From contig CAKMOP010000213.1 of NCBI GenBank assembly GCA_927910985.1, forward strand, positions 1-8,088: DNA of 8,088 nt, written 5' to 3'. The notes below the pieces were generated by a model. The model was not told where the DNA came from. It made no database searches and was given only the letters and a program-made list of their open reading frames with translations. The translations under genes were made by a program, and so were the position numbers. The DNA comes from an uncultured Porphyromonas sp. (GTDB taxonomy: Bacteria > Bacteroidota > Bacteroidia > Bacteroidales > Porphyromonadaceae). This document shows, in pieces, positions 1 to 7,528 of the stretch. Every line of letters starts with the position of its first letter. Within the stretch, counting starts at the first letter, position 1.

Positions 1-385
1 TCTTGTACCTACCTATGAGTATGGAACCTCGTCAAAATGCACTAACGAGCACCCTCTCTCGATCACTTCATTGCCCTTGAACAGAGCAAAATGCCACGAA
101 GGAGCAGCCACAGCGCCCCTAACGAAGCTCGACCGACTCAGGCCACACAGAAAGTAACTGGAGAGACTCCCTGCGACCTCCCTGCGGGTGGAGGGCGAAC
201 TTTCCACCCGAAGGAAAGGAAGCACTCCTCAGGTGGAACGATCACTTTCCTCCTCTGGAACGCTTACGTTCCATCCTATGGCAAGATTTTGGAAAGCGAA
301 GGAGCTCACTCGCCTTCTCCCTTCTCTCGGCTACAGTCCTGGAGACTGCAAGCGATCACAACACTTCTGAGCAGGGGAATTGCCG
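1..385. other. Non-coding upstream region of mnmA
   Basis: About 385 bp without a gene I can support. Open frames exist on both strands (a 70-residue one on minus at 13-225 and a 149-residue one on plus at 91-540), but their translations are low-complexity, rich in Ser, Arg and Pro, resemble no family I know, and cross the inverted-repeat cluster. The plus frame also runs into the start of mnmA in another reading frame. The left 150 bp show only minor short repeats: CAAAATGC at 33-40 and 87-94, and CGATCACTT at 60-68 and 239-247. No tRNA cloverleaf is apparent. The gene to the left of the window is not visible. Confidence 0.55.
160..348. repeat. Cluster of short overlapping inverted repeats
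   Basis: Read directly: CGGGTGGA (185-192) pairs with TCCACCCG (203-210); CTTTCC (200-205) with GGAAAG (213-218); TGGAACG (256-262) with CGTTCCA (267-273) around a 4-nt loop; CCAT (271-274) with ATGG (278-281); CAGTC (334-338) with GACTG (344-348). Weaker pairs are CCTCC/GGAGG (177-181/190-194) and TTCC/GGAA (247-250/257-260). A 9-bp direct repeat, CTCCCTGCG, lies at 167-175 and 178-186. The recurring TTCC...GGAA theme suggests decayed copies of one palindromic unit. Some arms overlap, so not all hairpins can form together. The function is unknown; it could be an intergenic repeat family or the remains of a regulatory or terminator region. Confidence 0.55.
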
Positions 386-393
386 TACCTTTG
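386..393 (+). promoter_or_regulatory. Candidate Bacteroidota -7 promoter element for mnmA
   Basis: TACCTTTG matches the Bacteroidota -7 consensus TAnnTTTG exactly. It lies 49 bp upstream of the chosen mnmA ATG, which would give a 5' leader of roughly 40-45 nt. A clear TTTG -33 box at the usual spacing is not present; the nearest similar string is TTCTG at 365-369. The -7 match is seen in the sequence; its use as a promoter is inferred. Confidence 0.5.
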
Positions 394-442
394 TCGAGGC
401 AGACGGAGGGGGAGTCCTCTCCGTCGCCTCTATATAGACCCT

Positions 443-1612
443 ATGCAGCAAGACCTCATAGCTCCCCTGCAGGAGCGCATCCACCGAAGTGGGCTGGCCC
501 AGCCCCGCATCGCAGCCCTCGTCTCGGGGGGTGTCGATAGCTCCGTCGTCGTCCATCTCCTCTGCGAAGCGGGCTACCGCCCTACCCTCTTCTACATACA
601 GATAGGGATGGAGGAGAAGGGCTTCACCGACTGCTCGTGGGAAGATGACTTAGAGATCGTGCGCCACTTAGCTCGTCGCTACGACTGTCCTCTCGAGATC
701 GTCTCCCTACACGAAGAGTATTGGGCCAATGTCGTCCAGTACACCATCGACACCGTGCGCCGTGGCCTCACACCCAATCCCGATATGATGTGCAATAAGC
801 TCATCAAGTTCGGCTGCTTCGAAGAGAAGTGGGGCAAGGATTTCGACTTCATCGCCACGGGACACTATGCGACGACGACCTTCATCGGAGACCAACTCTA
901 TTTAGCCACCGCACCTGATCCCGTGAAGGATCAGACGGACTTCCTGGCACAGATCAACTTCCGTCAGGTCTCCAAGCTCCTATTCCCCACGGGGCACCTC
1001 CTCAAGAGTGAGGTACGACGTATCGCCGAAGAAGCACATCTACTGAGTGCAGGACGCAAGGACAGCCAAGGAATCTGTTTCCTCGGCAAGGTGAACTACA
1101 ACGAGTTCATTGAGCGCGCTCTCGGGCAAAAGGAAGGGCTCATCATCGAGCGCGAGACGGGCAAGGTCCTTGGCAAGCACAAGGGCTACTGGTTTCACAC
1201 CATCGGACAGCGCAAGGGCTTGGGGCTAAGTGGCGGACCGTGGTTCGTGGTCAAGAAGAACATCCGTCGCAACATCATCTTGGTCAGCCAAGGCTATGAC
1301 CCAGCCGACCAGTACGGCGACCATATAGGGATGGAGACCTGCGACTTCATCAGTTGCGACCCGTGGGAGTACACGGCACACCTGCGTGGTGAGCTTGCTC
1401 CTCGCTCACGTGAAGAAGTCCTTGAAATCACCTTCAAGGTGCGTCACACCCCCGACTTCACACACGGACGGCTGAGCTATGACCCGACTTCGGGCTACCT
1501 CATCGAGAGCGAAGCGCCCATCCAAGGGATTGCCCCAGGTCAATATGCCGTGCTCTACGATACCGAACACCGTATCTGCTTCGGAAGCGGAATGATTACA
1601 CGAGGCTTCTAA
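443..1612 (+). CDS. mnmA: tRNA-specific 2-thiouridylase MnmA
   Basis: MnmA uses ATP and a sulfur relay to form 2-thiouridine at wobble U34 of tRNAs for Lys, Glu and Gln, in the cytoplasm. The 389-residue product carries the PP-loop motif SGGVDSS (residues 28-34) for ATP binding, [10 protein letters not shown] (110-119) with the first catalytic Cys at 117, ATGHYA (138-143), and DSQGICFLG (207-215) with the second catalytic Cys at 212, followed by the tRNA-binding and C-terminal beta-barrel regions. The KDQTDFLAQ segment (162-170) fits the MnmA type I know from Bacteroidota. The ATG at 443 was chosen because it sits just before the conserved domain and downstream of the -7 box; the frame is open back to a TTG at 380, but that extension is Arg-rich and would include the promoter. 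It appears monocistronic and converges on the minus-strand operon. Length and key residues look intact. Confidence 0.96.
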   Translation: MQQDLIAPLQERIHRSGLAQPRIAALVSGGVDSSVVVHLLCEAGYRPTLFYIQIGMEEKGFTDCSWEDDLEIVRHLARRYDCPLEIVSLHEEYWANVVQYTIDTVRRGLTPNPDMMCNKLIKFGCFEEKWGKDFDFIATGHYATTTFIGDQLYLATAPDPVKDQTDFLAQINFRQVSKLLFPTGHLLKSEVRRIAEEAHLLSAGRKDSQGICFLGKVNYNEFIERALGQKEGLIIERETGKVLGKHKGYWFHTIGQRKGLGLSGGPWFVVKKNIRRNIILVSQGYDPADQYGDHIGMETCDFISCDPWEYTAHLRGELAPRSREEVLEITFKVRHTPDFTHGRLSYDPTSGYLIESEAPIQGIAPGQYAVLYDTEHRICFGSGMITRGF

Positions 1613-1645
1613 GCAGTCCTCCGCTCCCCCACTATCTTACAAAGA

Positions 1646-1695
1646 AAGCGACACGCTCCCCTCAAGCACTGGTGCTTGAGGGGAGCGTGTCGCTT
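1646..1695. terminator. Perfect 24-bp inverted repeat between convergent genes
   Basis: The left arm (1646-1669) and right arm (1672-1695) are exact reverse complements over 24 bp, separated by 2 nt, so the RNA would form a very stable hairpin on either strand. It lies 33 bp after the mnmA stop and about 44 bp after the stop of the minus-strand barrel gene, as expected for a bidirectional terminator. Read on the minus strand, the stem is followed by TCTTTG, giving a modest T-rich tail. On the plus strand the tail (AGATACAG) is poor, so termination there would rest on the stem alone. Confidence 0.85.
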
Positions 1696-1714
1696 AGATA
1701 CAGCAGGAGAAGAG

Positions 1715-1730
1715 GCGGACTTTTCTCCGC
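1715..1730. other. Small secondary hairpin after the barrel gene
   Basis: GCGGA (1715-1719) pairs with TCCGC (1726-1730) around a 6-nt loop, starting 10 bp after the minus-strand barrel stop codon. An alternative pairing, GGAGAA (1706-1711) with TTCTCC (1723-1728), overlaps it. It may be an accessory 3'-end structure in front of the main 24-bp hairpin, or chance. Confidence 0.3.
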
Positions 1731-1739
1731 AGTATGCAC

Positions 1740-3533
1740 TTAGAAAGTAAACTGCAGCCCTCCCTGTACGAGCATCGGCTGCGAGCGATAGCCGTACCAG
1801 CGTGTAGCCCCGGAGAGCAGAGGAGCACGTAGCTCTGCCGTCAGGCTGAGCTTCTTCGTCAGTGAGTAAACCGCATCGGCGTGCAGGAACTGTAGAGAAC
1901 TGAGATTGGTGATATTTCCTTCGAGGTCGTAGCTCTTCAGAGGTGTAGCGAACTCATACCCCCCACGCAGACTGAACTTCGGGATCATATTCAGCTCGAC
2001 AAGTGCCGAGGCTGTGAAGGTCGGGCGGGACAGCACGGGCGCATCCGTCATATAATGAGCATAGACTCCTCGGAGCGAAGCCTTGAAGAGGCCACGATGA
2101 TTATAGGCGAGCTGTACCCCTACGTTCTGCTCCGTATAGTCCACATAGTAGGGACGGAAAGTGATGGGAAGGTAATGCGAGTACTCCGTCAGGGCTGTGG
2201 TCGAACGCTCGAGCGTCTCGGGTCGATAGTCCGCAGCTCCCTTATGCCCAGCATAGCGCACAAAGGCCTCGAGAGCGAAGGAGCTCGCCAGCGTTGCACT
2301 GGCTGTCAGCTTAGCATCATAGACACGCTCATAGCCCCCAGCAATTGCATTCGGAGCGAGGTAAGGAGCTTCCTCTGGCTGAGCACGCAGGCTATGACGC
2401 ACGAGTTCGGCATCCGTCTCCAGACGAAGCCCCCACGTAGAGCCCAAGCGCAGACGTGCATCTACCTTAGGGAAGAGGAAGAGATGCCCCTTGTGATAAT
2501 CGTTCCCCGTGAGGATACGCACCCCACCTAACGCACGCCAAGATAAGTTGCCGACCACGTCCTCAGCTACGATATACGGAGCCCCCGTCAAGATCGAGTA
2601 TGCACCAGAGAGCGTGCTCTCCGCAGCTGAATAGCGAATCGGGGCCGTAGTCGTCAGGCGACCAAGTGACCAGGCACCCAAAGCACCGACGCGGGCAATA
2701 CTACTCAAGCGGTAGGAGACATCGGCACGTAGCTCGGGGAGAAGCTCGGTCAGAGCATTGAGCTCCCGACCAGGAGCCTCCTCATCCAGGTGAGCAGACG
2801 TATAGTCGACACCTGCCTTAAGGTCATACAACCAGTCTTCGGTGAAGTCTTCTTCGGTAGCGTAACGCGCCGCAAGTGAGACCTCCGTAGCACGACGACG
2901 GAGCTCAGGAGCCATAGAGAAAGGCTTCACAGACAGCCCTGCAGGAGGCAGGACTGCCTCAAGTCCGTAGTAATTGTAAGCGTGTTGTCCGAAGTCCAAG
3001 GTAGCGGAAAGTGTAGCCTCATCGAATCGATGACCATAGTGCGCCCCCAATAGCCAAGCCTTCTCCCACACCTTAGTGCCTTGAGGAAGGCTCGAGGGGA
3101 TCTGAGGACGAGTAAAGCTGTAGCGACCATAGACATCGAGGAGATCGGTCTTTGTCCTCAGGATGGAAAGGCCAGCTCCTGCCTTCAGGCTAAGGGGTAG
3201 ACCAGCCGAGAGGAAGGCATAGCCACTCTGGTCGGACTTCTCATAGCCCCCACGTGGAGCAGACAGAGCTCCTAAGGGAGAGACACTCGGACGTAGCGTG
3301 AACGGGATCGGTGTATCTAAATAGGTATGACGCACGGGGGGCAGTACGGGTTCAGAGACCGTATAGGTGAGATCTCGAGGCTGGCGCGTGGAGAGCGTGA
3401 CTTCCTCTTCGGTCATCACCGTGAGCTCACGGCGTAGCGTGTCGGCACGCTTCACCTTGGCCTCCTGAGCAGAGAGCGAAGCACTCACAAGGAGGGCAAC
3501 AGCGATGGTAGGGATAAGGGCTGACTTTATCAT
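1740..3533 (-). CDS. Plug-less TonB-receptor-like outer-membrane beta-barrel protein
   Basis: The 597-residue protein starts with Lys3 and a hydrophobic stretch ending near LSAQ (residues 20-23), a signal peptide probably cleaved by signal peptidase I. Residues 24-100 form a Pro-rich, charged N-terminal segment. From about residue 105 the chain alternates aromatic, polar and Gly/Ala residues in the pattern of many transmembrane beta-strands, and it ends in LQFTF, the C-terminal Phe typical of BAM substrates. I see no TonB plug domain and no CarboxypepD-like domain, although such proteins are often labelled TonB-dependent receptors. The ATG overlaps the stop of the upstream TPR gene (ATGA, 3530-3533), which implies translational coupling. 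It is the last gene before the terminator. Outer-membrane location is fairly secure; the role (channel, assembly partner or transporter) is unknown. I recall similar TPR-barrel neighbours in Bacteroidota but have not checked this. Confidence 0.85.
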   Translation of the reverse strand: MIKSALIPTIAVALLVSASLSAQEAKVKRADTLRRELTVMTEEEVTLSTRQPRDLTYTVSEPVLPPVRHTYLDTPIPFTLRPSVSPLGALSAPRGGYEKSDQSGYAFLSAGLPLSLKAGAGLSILRTKTDLLDVYGRYSFTRPQIPSSLPQGTKVWEKAWLLGAHYGHRFDEATLSATLDFGQHAYNYYGLEAVLPPAGLSVKPFSMAPELRRRATEVSLAARYATEEDFTEDWLYDLKAGVDYTSAHLDEEAPGRELNALTELLPELRADVSYRLSSIARVGALGAWSLGRLTTTAPIRYSAAESTLSGAYSILTGAPYIVAEDVVGNLSWRALGGVRILTGNDYHKGHLFLFPKVDARLRLGSTWGLRLETDAELVRHSLRAQPEEAPYLAPNAIAGGYERVYDAKLTASATLASSFALEAFVRYAGHKGAADYRPETLERSTTALTEYSHYLPITFRPYYVDYTEQNVGVQLAYNHRGLFKASLRGVYAHYMTDAPVLSRPTFTASALVELNMIPKFSLRGGYEFATPLKSYDLEGNITNLSSLQFLHADAVYSLTKKLSLTAELRAPLLSGATRWYGYRSQPMLVQGGLQFTF

Positions 3534-6500
3534 TTCTTATTCTGATAGGAGGTGAGACGTTCGTTAATCATCGGAGCAATATCATCATTGGTCCCCTTAT
3601 AGTTATCGCGCAGGCTCTCGAGGTACTGCTGGGCGACATAGGTCTCCCCTTGCTTGTGGTAGCAGTCCGCCAGGAGGAGGAAGGCACGAGCAAGCCAATA
3701 CTGCTGGGGAGTCCCCTTGGCGATGAACGTATCGAGCTGTTTCTTCGCTTCCTTAACCTTACCAGCACGGAAGAGGAGCGTAGCGTGGCGGATATAGGCT
3801 TCAGCCCCATAGGCTGTATCGAAGTTCTTGAGCAGAGGTTCGTAGGTCTTCTGAGCCTTGCCCGTAGCCCCCGTAGCTTCCTCGCTCTTTCCTCGGAGGA
3901 GCTGGAGCTCGCCTTGAGTGGCAGCAGGCAAATCACTTCGCTTGAGCAGCTCTTCAGAGGTCGCTATCGAACGCTTGTAGTCCTTCTGCTCATAGGCCAC
4001 TCGAGAGAGAGCAAGACCATAGCGCAGATGCTGTGGTGCCTCCAGGCCATCGATGGCATAGAGGCTGGCATAGGTTTCCAGGGCTTCTCTCTTCTTCGTC
4101 CCCTCGGTATACATCTTAGCCAGAGCCTCCAGTGCAGGGATACGCAAGTCGAGCGAACGGGCAGGAGCAGAGAGCTTCTTGTAGAGCTGTTCGGCATCCG
4201 CAGCACGACCCTGCTGTATATACAGCCCTGCTAAGAGGAGCTCAGCACGGCCAGCCTCACGACTGGAGGGGTAATCTCGGACAAAGGCTTCCAGCTCAGG
4301 AAGCGAAGCGGTCTTATCCTTTTTATAGCGACTCTCGACAGTGAGATACTTCAGGTGTGCCTTCTCACTCTCCGAAGGCGTGAGCTGAGGAGCCAATGTA
4401 GCCGTATAGGCCGTGTACTCTTCGACGCGCTCCTGACTGATATAGATATTCTTGAGATCCGACAGAGCCGAGCGGGCTTCATCACTCTCGGGATAGCGTG
4501 CGATGAGCTCCTTATAGGCCTTGATCGCCTCTTCGGTACGTCCCCCGTTATAGGCGAGCATAGCGCGCTCCATAGCTCCGAGACGAGCATACTGGGTATC
4601 AGGATAGCTCTTCAGCAGCTGGTCAAAGACGGCCGTCGCTGCCTCAGGGCGCGCCTTGCTCAGCACGAGCGCATGCCCCTTATCATAGAGGACTTCGGGG
4701 AGATGCGTTGACTCGGGATGCTGCTTGATGATACGATCCAGCGTCTCGATCTGCTTGGGATACTGCCCCCAGCGCCCATAGATCGTCGCGATGCGGTAAA
4801 GGGCTTCATCACTACCCGAAGGCATTCCTTCGTCCGCCCGACGATAGAGAGCAAGCGCTTCTGCACTCTTCTTTTGTATAAGCTGACAGTCGCCCATACG
4901 TGAGAGTGCATCGGCACGACGCAGCGCATCAGAGGAGGGAGTAGCTCCTATAAAGGCGTCAAAGGAGCGATAAGCTGCAGGATATTGCTTCTGATTGTAG
5001 CGAGCATATCCTTGGATATAGTGCGCAAGAGCAGGTGCGGCACCCGTGGCAATACTCTTCGTAGCCGCCGACTCAGCCACCGCATATTCCCCACGCTCCA
5101 GGGCGCTCGAAGCCGTCAATAGATAAGCTTCAGCGGTATAATTACTCTTTGTCCCTAAGGTAATAGCTCGATTGAGGTAGTCCGTAGCACGGGAATAATC
5201 GCGTCCAGCAAGAGCACCTTCACCGAGGCGTAGGAGGACGTACTGCTTGGCTTCGCTTAGTTCTGCGCTTTTGACTTGCAGTCGCTCCAGGGTAGCAAGC
5301 GACTCTGCATAGTCTTTATTCGTCAGGAAGATGCTCTTCATCAAGTGAAGAATCTGCGGACGGTACGAGGAGCGAGGGAAGGAGGTGACGAAGGTCTCTG
5401 CCATACGCACCGTCTGCCCGAAGTTCGCTCGCTGCGTCTCATCCTGCAGGAGGATGGCATTGTAGAGCGCATATTCACGCACTCGCTCTGTAGCTCCTGG
5501 ATGCTGACCAGCACGACTAAAGGCTAAGGCTGCTTCACTTGTGCGCTGTAGCTTGAGACGTGCATTCCCTAAGAGGAAGAGTCCTTGTGCCCCCAAAGCG
5601 GAGCTACTCTCCGAGACCTTACTCAGTGGAGCTAACGACTCTTCATAGCGTCCCTTGAGGTAGAGGGAGGTACCCAACGCATAGCATTCCTCTGTCGTAG
5701 GCTGGTAGTCATCCAACTCTTGGAGAGGCTGGAGCGTACGAATGGCCTGCTCATAGTTGCCAGAGACATAGTGCGACTGCCCGATGACCGAACGAAGCGA
5801 AGCACGCGATGCCATCTCAGGATAGAGTCGCTGTAGGTCATCAGCACGACGCTGTGCCGTCTTCGCCTCCTCCGTAGCGAAGGAAAGTAAAGTCAGCTGA
5901 TAAGCTGCTTCGGGAGCTAACTCGCGGGGATAATCCTTGCGCGAAAAGATGCTACGTGCCTCATCGACATCACCACGCGCCCAGGCTACCGAGCCTAAGT
6001 ACAACTGTGCCTGTCCTCCGACTAGCGAGCTATCCTCGCTCGCAGCTATCAGATGACGCTGTGCCTCATCGAGGTCGGCAGTTCCTTTCGGGTCAGCTAA
6101 GATGACGTACCCTTGAGCCAAGTGATACTGAGCCAATTCTCGAGGAGAGAGCACCTCTGACTTAATCTGTGCCAGCTGTGTGGCAGCCAGAGGGAGTAAT
6201 CCTTGGTCAATATATACCAAGGAAAGGAGCAGCTCCGCTGAAGGACGATCAAGAGAAGCAGGATGCTCCTTGAGGAAGCGTGTCAGCACGGCGTCCGGAG
6301 AAGTCTCTTCCGTCATCAGTCTGCAGAGCGCCTCACGATAAGCCTGGTGCTCGGTGAGCAAGGGCAAGGCAGCCAGACGAGGCAAGTCGTGCCTGAATCC
6401 TATATAATTGCGACTCACAAAGTCCTCCTGAAGCTGCGTCAGGACAGCACGATGAGGACGCACCTCCAGAACTTGGCTGGCCAGTGGAGTAAGCGAAAGA

Positions 6501-6550
6501 GAAGCACATCCTAAAGAGAGGATGAGTCGCTTGACCATCTTCTTCGTCAT
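3530..6550 (-). CDS. Large secreted TPR-repeat protein
   Basis: A 1006-residue protein starting MTKKMVKRLILS, with a basic n-region and a hydrophobic core ending near PLASQ (residues 22-26); it is probably exported to the periplasm. The rest is almost all alpha-helical and rich in Ala, Leu, Tyr and Glu, with many TPR-like units (small residue, Tyr/Leu, Gly and Ala spacing). Clear examples lie near residues 255-330, 440-535, 545-615, 618-690, 770-800 and 910-975; several end in YP(D/E)S-type turns, as in BamD/YbgF-like proteins. TPRs bind partner proteins, so a scaffold or chaperone for the coupled barrel protein is plausible but inferred. The ATG at 6550 was chosen over an in-frame TTG at 6604, which directly abuts the rnz stop and adds 18 residues ahead of the signal peptide; an ATG at 6538 is also possible. 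Cys15 follows LSLG, a poor lipobox, so a lipoprotein cannot be fully excluded. Confidence 0.88.
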   Translation of the reverse strand: MTKKMVKRLILSLGCASLSLTPLASQVLEVRPHRAVLTQLQEDFVSRNYIGFRHDLPRLAALPLLTEHQAYREALCRLMTEETSPDAVLTRFLKEHPASLDRPSAELLLSLVYIDQGLLPLAATQLAQIKSEVLSPRELAQYHLAQGYVILADPKGTADLDEAQRHLIAASEDSSLVGGQAQLYLGSVAWARGDVDEARSIFSRKDYPRELAPEAAYQLTLLSFATEEAKTAQRRADDLQRLYPEMASRASLRSVIGQSHYVSGNYEQAIRTLQPLQELDDYQPTTEECYALGTSLYLKGRYEESLAPLSKVSESSSALGAQGLFLLGNARLKLQRTSEAALAFSRAGQHPGATERVREYALYNAILLQDETQRANFGQTVRMAETFVTSFPRSSYRPQILHLMKSIFLTNKDYAESLATLERLQVKSAELSEAKQYVLLRLGEGALAGRDYSRATDYLNRAITLGTKSNYTAEAYLLTASSALERGEYAVAESAATKSIATGAAPALAHYIQGYARYNQKQYPAAYRSFDAFIGATPSSDALRRADALSRMGDCQLIQKKSAEALALYRRADEGMPSGSDEALYRIATIYGRWGQYPKQIETLDRIIKQHPESTHLPEVLYDKGHALVLSKARPEAATAVFDQLLKSYPDTQYARLGAMERAMLAYNGGRTEEAIKAYKELIARYPESDEARSALSDLKNIYISQERVEEYTAYTATLAPQLTPSESEKAHLKYLTVESRYKKDKTASLPELEAFVRDYPSSREAGRAELLLAGLYIQQGRAADAEQLYKKLSAPARSLDLRIPALEALAKMYTEGTKKREALETYASLYAIDGLEAPQHLRYGLALSRVAYEQKDYKRSIATSEELLKRSDLPAATQGELQLLRGKSEEATGATGKAQKTYEPLLKNFDTAYGAEAYIRHATLLFRAGKVKEAKKQLDTFIAKGTPQQYWLARAFLLLADCYHKQGETYVAQQYLESLRDNYKGTNDDIAPMINERLTSYQNKK

Positions 6551-6604
6551 ATAATTAGGTGTTAAGAGGAGCCCAGACACGAGCGCGCTGGGAGAAGAAA
6601 TCAA

Positions 6605-7519
6605 TCAAAGCTCAAGGATCATCCCTTCATCCGCAGCTACGGTCTCGGGGAAGACGTTCTGAGCCTCGTCTAAAAGAGGCTGGATATCAGTATAGCGAGC
6701 CGAATAGTGCCCGATGACCAGACGCTGTACACCAGCATCTGCAGCGATGCGGGCCGCTTGCTCTGCGGTACTATGCGCCGTCACCTTAGCTCGCTCTATG
6801 CGATCTTTTAGGAAAGTAGCCTCGTGATAGAGCAGGCTTACCTCTCGCAAAAGGGGAACTAAGGCAGGGCGATAAGCAGTATCTGAGCAGTAAGCATAGC
6901 TACGAGGAGCCTTCCCTTGGCGCGTCAGTCGCTCGCAGGGAATCACCTTGCCCTCCTCGGTGGTGAAGTCCGCTCCTTCGCGCAGAGCTGGGTAATAAGC
7001 TAAAGGGACGCCATAGAAATCGCACGAAGCACGGTCAATATGTCGCTCCGTAACCTTCTCTCTGAAGAGATAACCCACACAAGGAGTACGATGGTCTAAG
7101 GAGAGCGTCGTCACCGTGACCGAGCGATCTTCGTAGCATAGGGTACTCGTGCGGTCATCCAAGACGTGCACCTCGATGTCATAGCCCAAATACGAGCGGC
7201 TCTCTTCGATGAAAGGCGCTAAGAAAGTGTCTATCCCTCGAGGACCATAGACGGGGAGTGCACGGCGACGTCCGAGCATCCCCAGCGTCGAGAGTAGGCC
7301 ATAGAGCCCATAGCAATGATCTCCGTGGAGGTGGGAGATGAAGACCCCGACAATGCGTCCGAAGTCCAAGCGCTGATGACGGAGCTGTCGCTGTGCCCCT
7401 TCGCCACAGTCCACGACGAAGAGCTTATCACGAAGCTCCACGACCTGAGACGTAGGATAGTGCTGGAGGGTAGGCAGAGCAGAGCCACAGCCTAAGATAT
7501 GGACGCGGAAGTCCCCCAT
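6605..7519 (-). CDS. rnz: Ribonuclease Z (tRNA 3'-processing endonuclease)
   Basis: RNase Z is a cytoplasmic zinc-dependent metallo-beta-lactamase-fold nuclease that cuts the 3' trailer from tRNA precursors. The 304-residue product is the normal length of the short bacterial form. The signature SHLHGDH is at residues 62-68 (metal ligands His63, His65, Asp67, His68). Further ligands fit His143 (LDHRTPCVGY), Asp213 (CSDTAY) and His271 (GHYSAR), and the HEATF (232-236) and TAHST (247-251) motifs are in place. Residues of about 155-205, between the His143 and Asp213 motifs, match the place and style of the exosite arm that grips the tRNA elbow. The ATG at 7519 begins directly at the first beta-strand (MGDFRVHILGCGSALPT). 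It lies 9 bp after the rseP stop, so it is almost certainly cotranscribed. Nothing suggests damage. Confidence 0.95.
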   Translation of the reverse strand: MGDFRVHILGCGSALPTLQHYPTSQVVELRDKLFVVDCGEGAQRQLRHQRLDFGRIVGVFISHLHGDHCYGLYGLLSTLGMLGRRRALPVYGPRGIDTFLAPFIEESRSYLGYDIEVHVLDDRTSTLCYEDRSVTVTTLSLDHRTPCVGYLFREKVTERHIDRASCDFYGVPLAYYPALREGADFTTEEGKVIPCERLTRQGKAPRSYAYCSDTAYRPALVPLLREVSLLYHEATFLKDRIERAKVTAHSTAEQAARIAADAGVQRLVIGHYSARYTDIQPLLDEAQNVFPETVAADEGMILEL

Positions 7520-7528
7520 ACGTGCTAC

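Noticed and set aside
13..225. 70-codon minus-strand frame near the left edge
   Set aside because: No recognisable family, no promoter or start context, and it runs into the repeat region; most likely chance.
380..442. TTG-initiated N-terminal extension of mnmA
   Set aside because: It would contain the candidate -7 box; the extra residues are Arg-rich and precede the normal MnmA N-terminus.
1..442. tRNA gene, CRISPR array or insertion-sequence end in the left intergenic region
   Set aside because: No cloverleaf, no regularly spaced identical repeats with unique spacers, and no transposase fragment or long terminal inverted repeat.
91..540. Open frame of 149 codons on the plus strand
   Set aside because: Low-complexity Ser/Pro/Arg-rich translation, crosses the inverted-repeat cluster, and overlaps the start of mnmA in a different frame.
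2055..2531. 158-codon plus-strand frame inside the barrel gene
   Set aside because: Antisense shadow of a well-supported gene with a signal peptide and barrel pattern; its own translation has no recognisable features.
3650..4234. 194-codon plus-strand frame opposite the TPR gene
   Set aside because: Long antisense frames are common opposite Leu/Ala/Glu-rich helical repeats in GC-rich DNA; no domain is recognised.
443..7519. Functional link between the two tRNA enzymes mnmA and rnz
   Set aside because: They are on opposite strands, separated by two long genes and a terminator; the proximity alone does not support a joint system.
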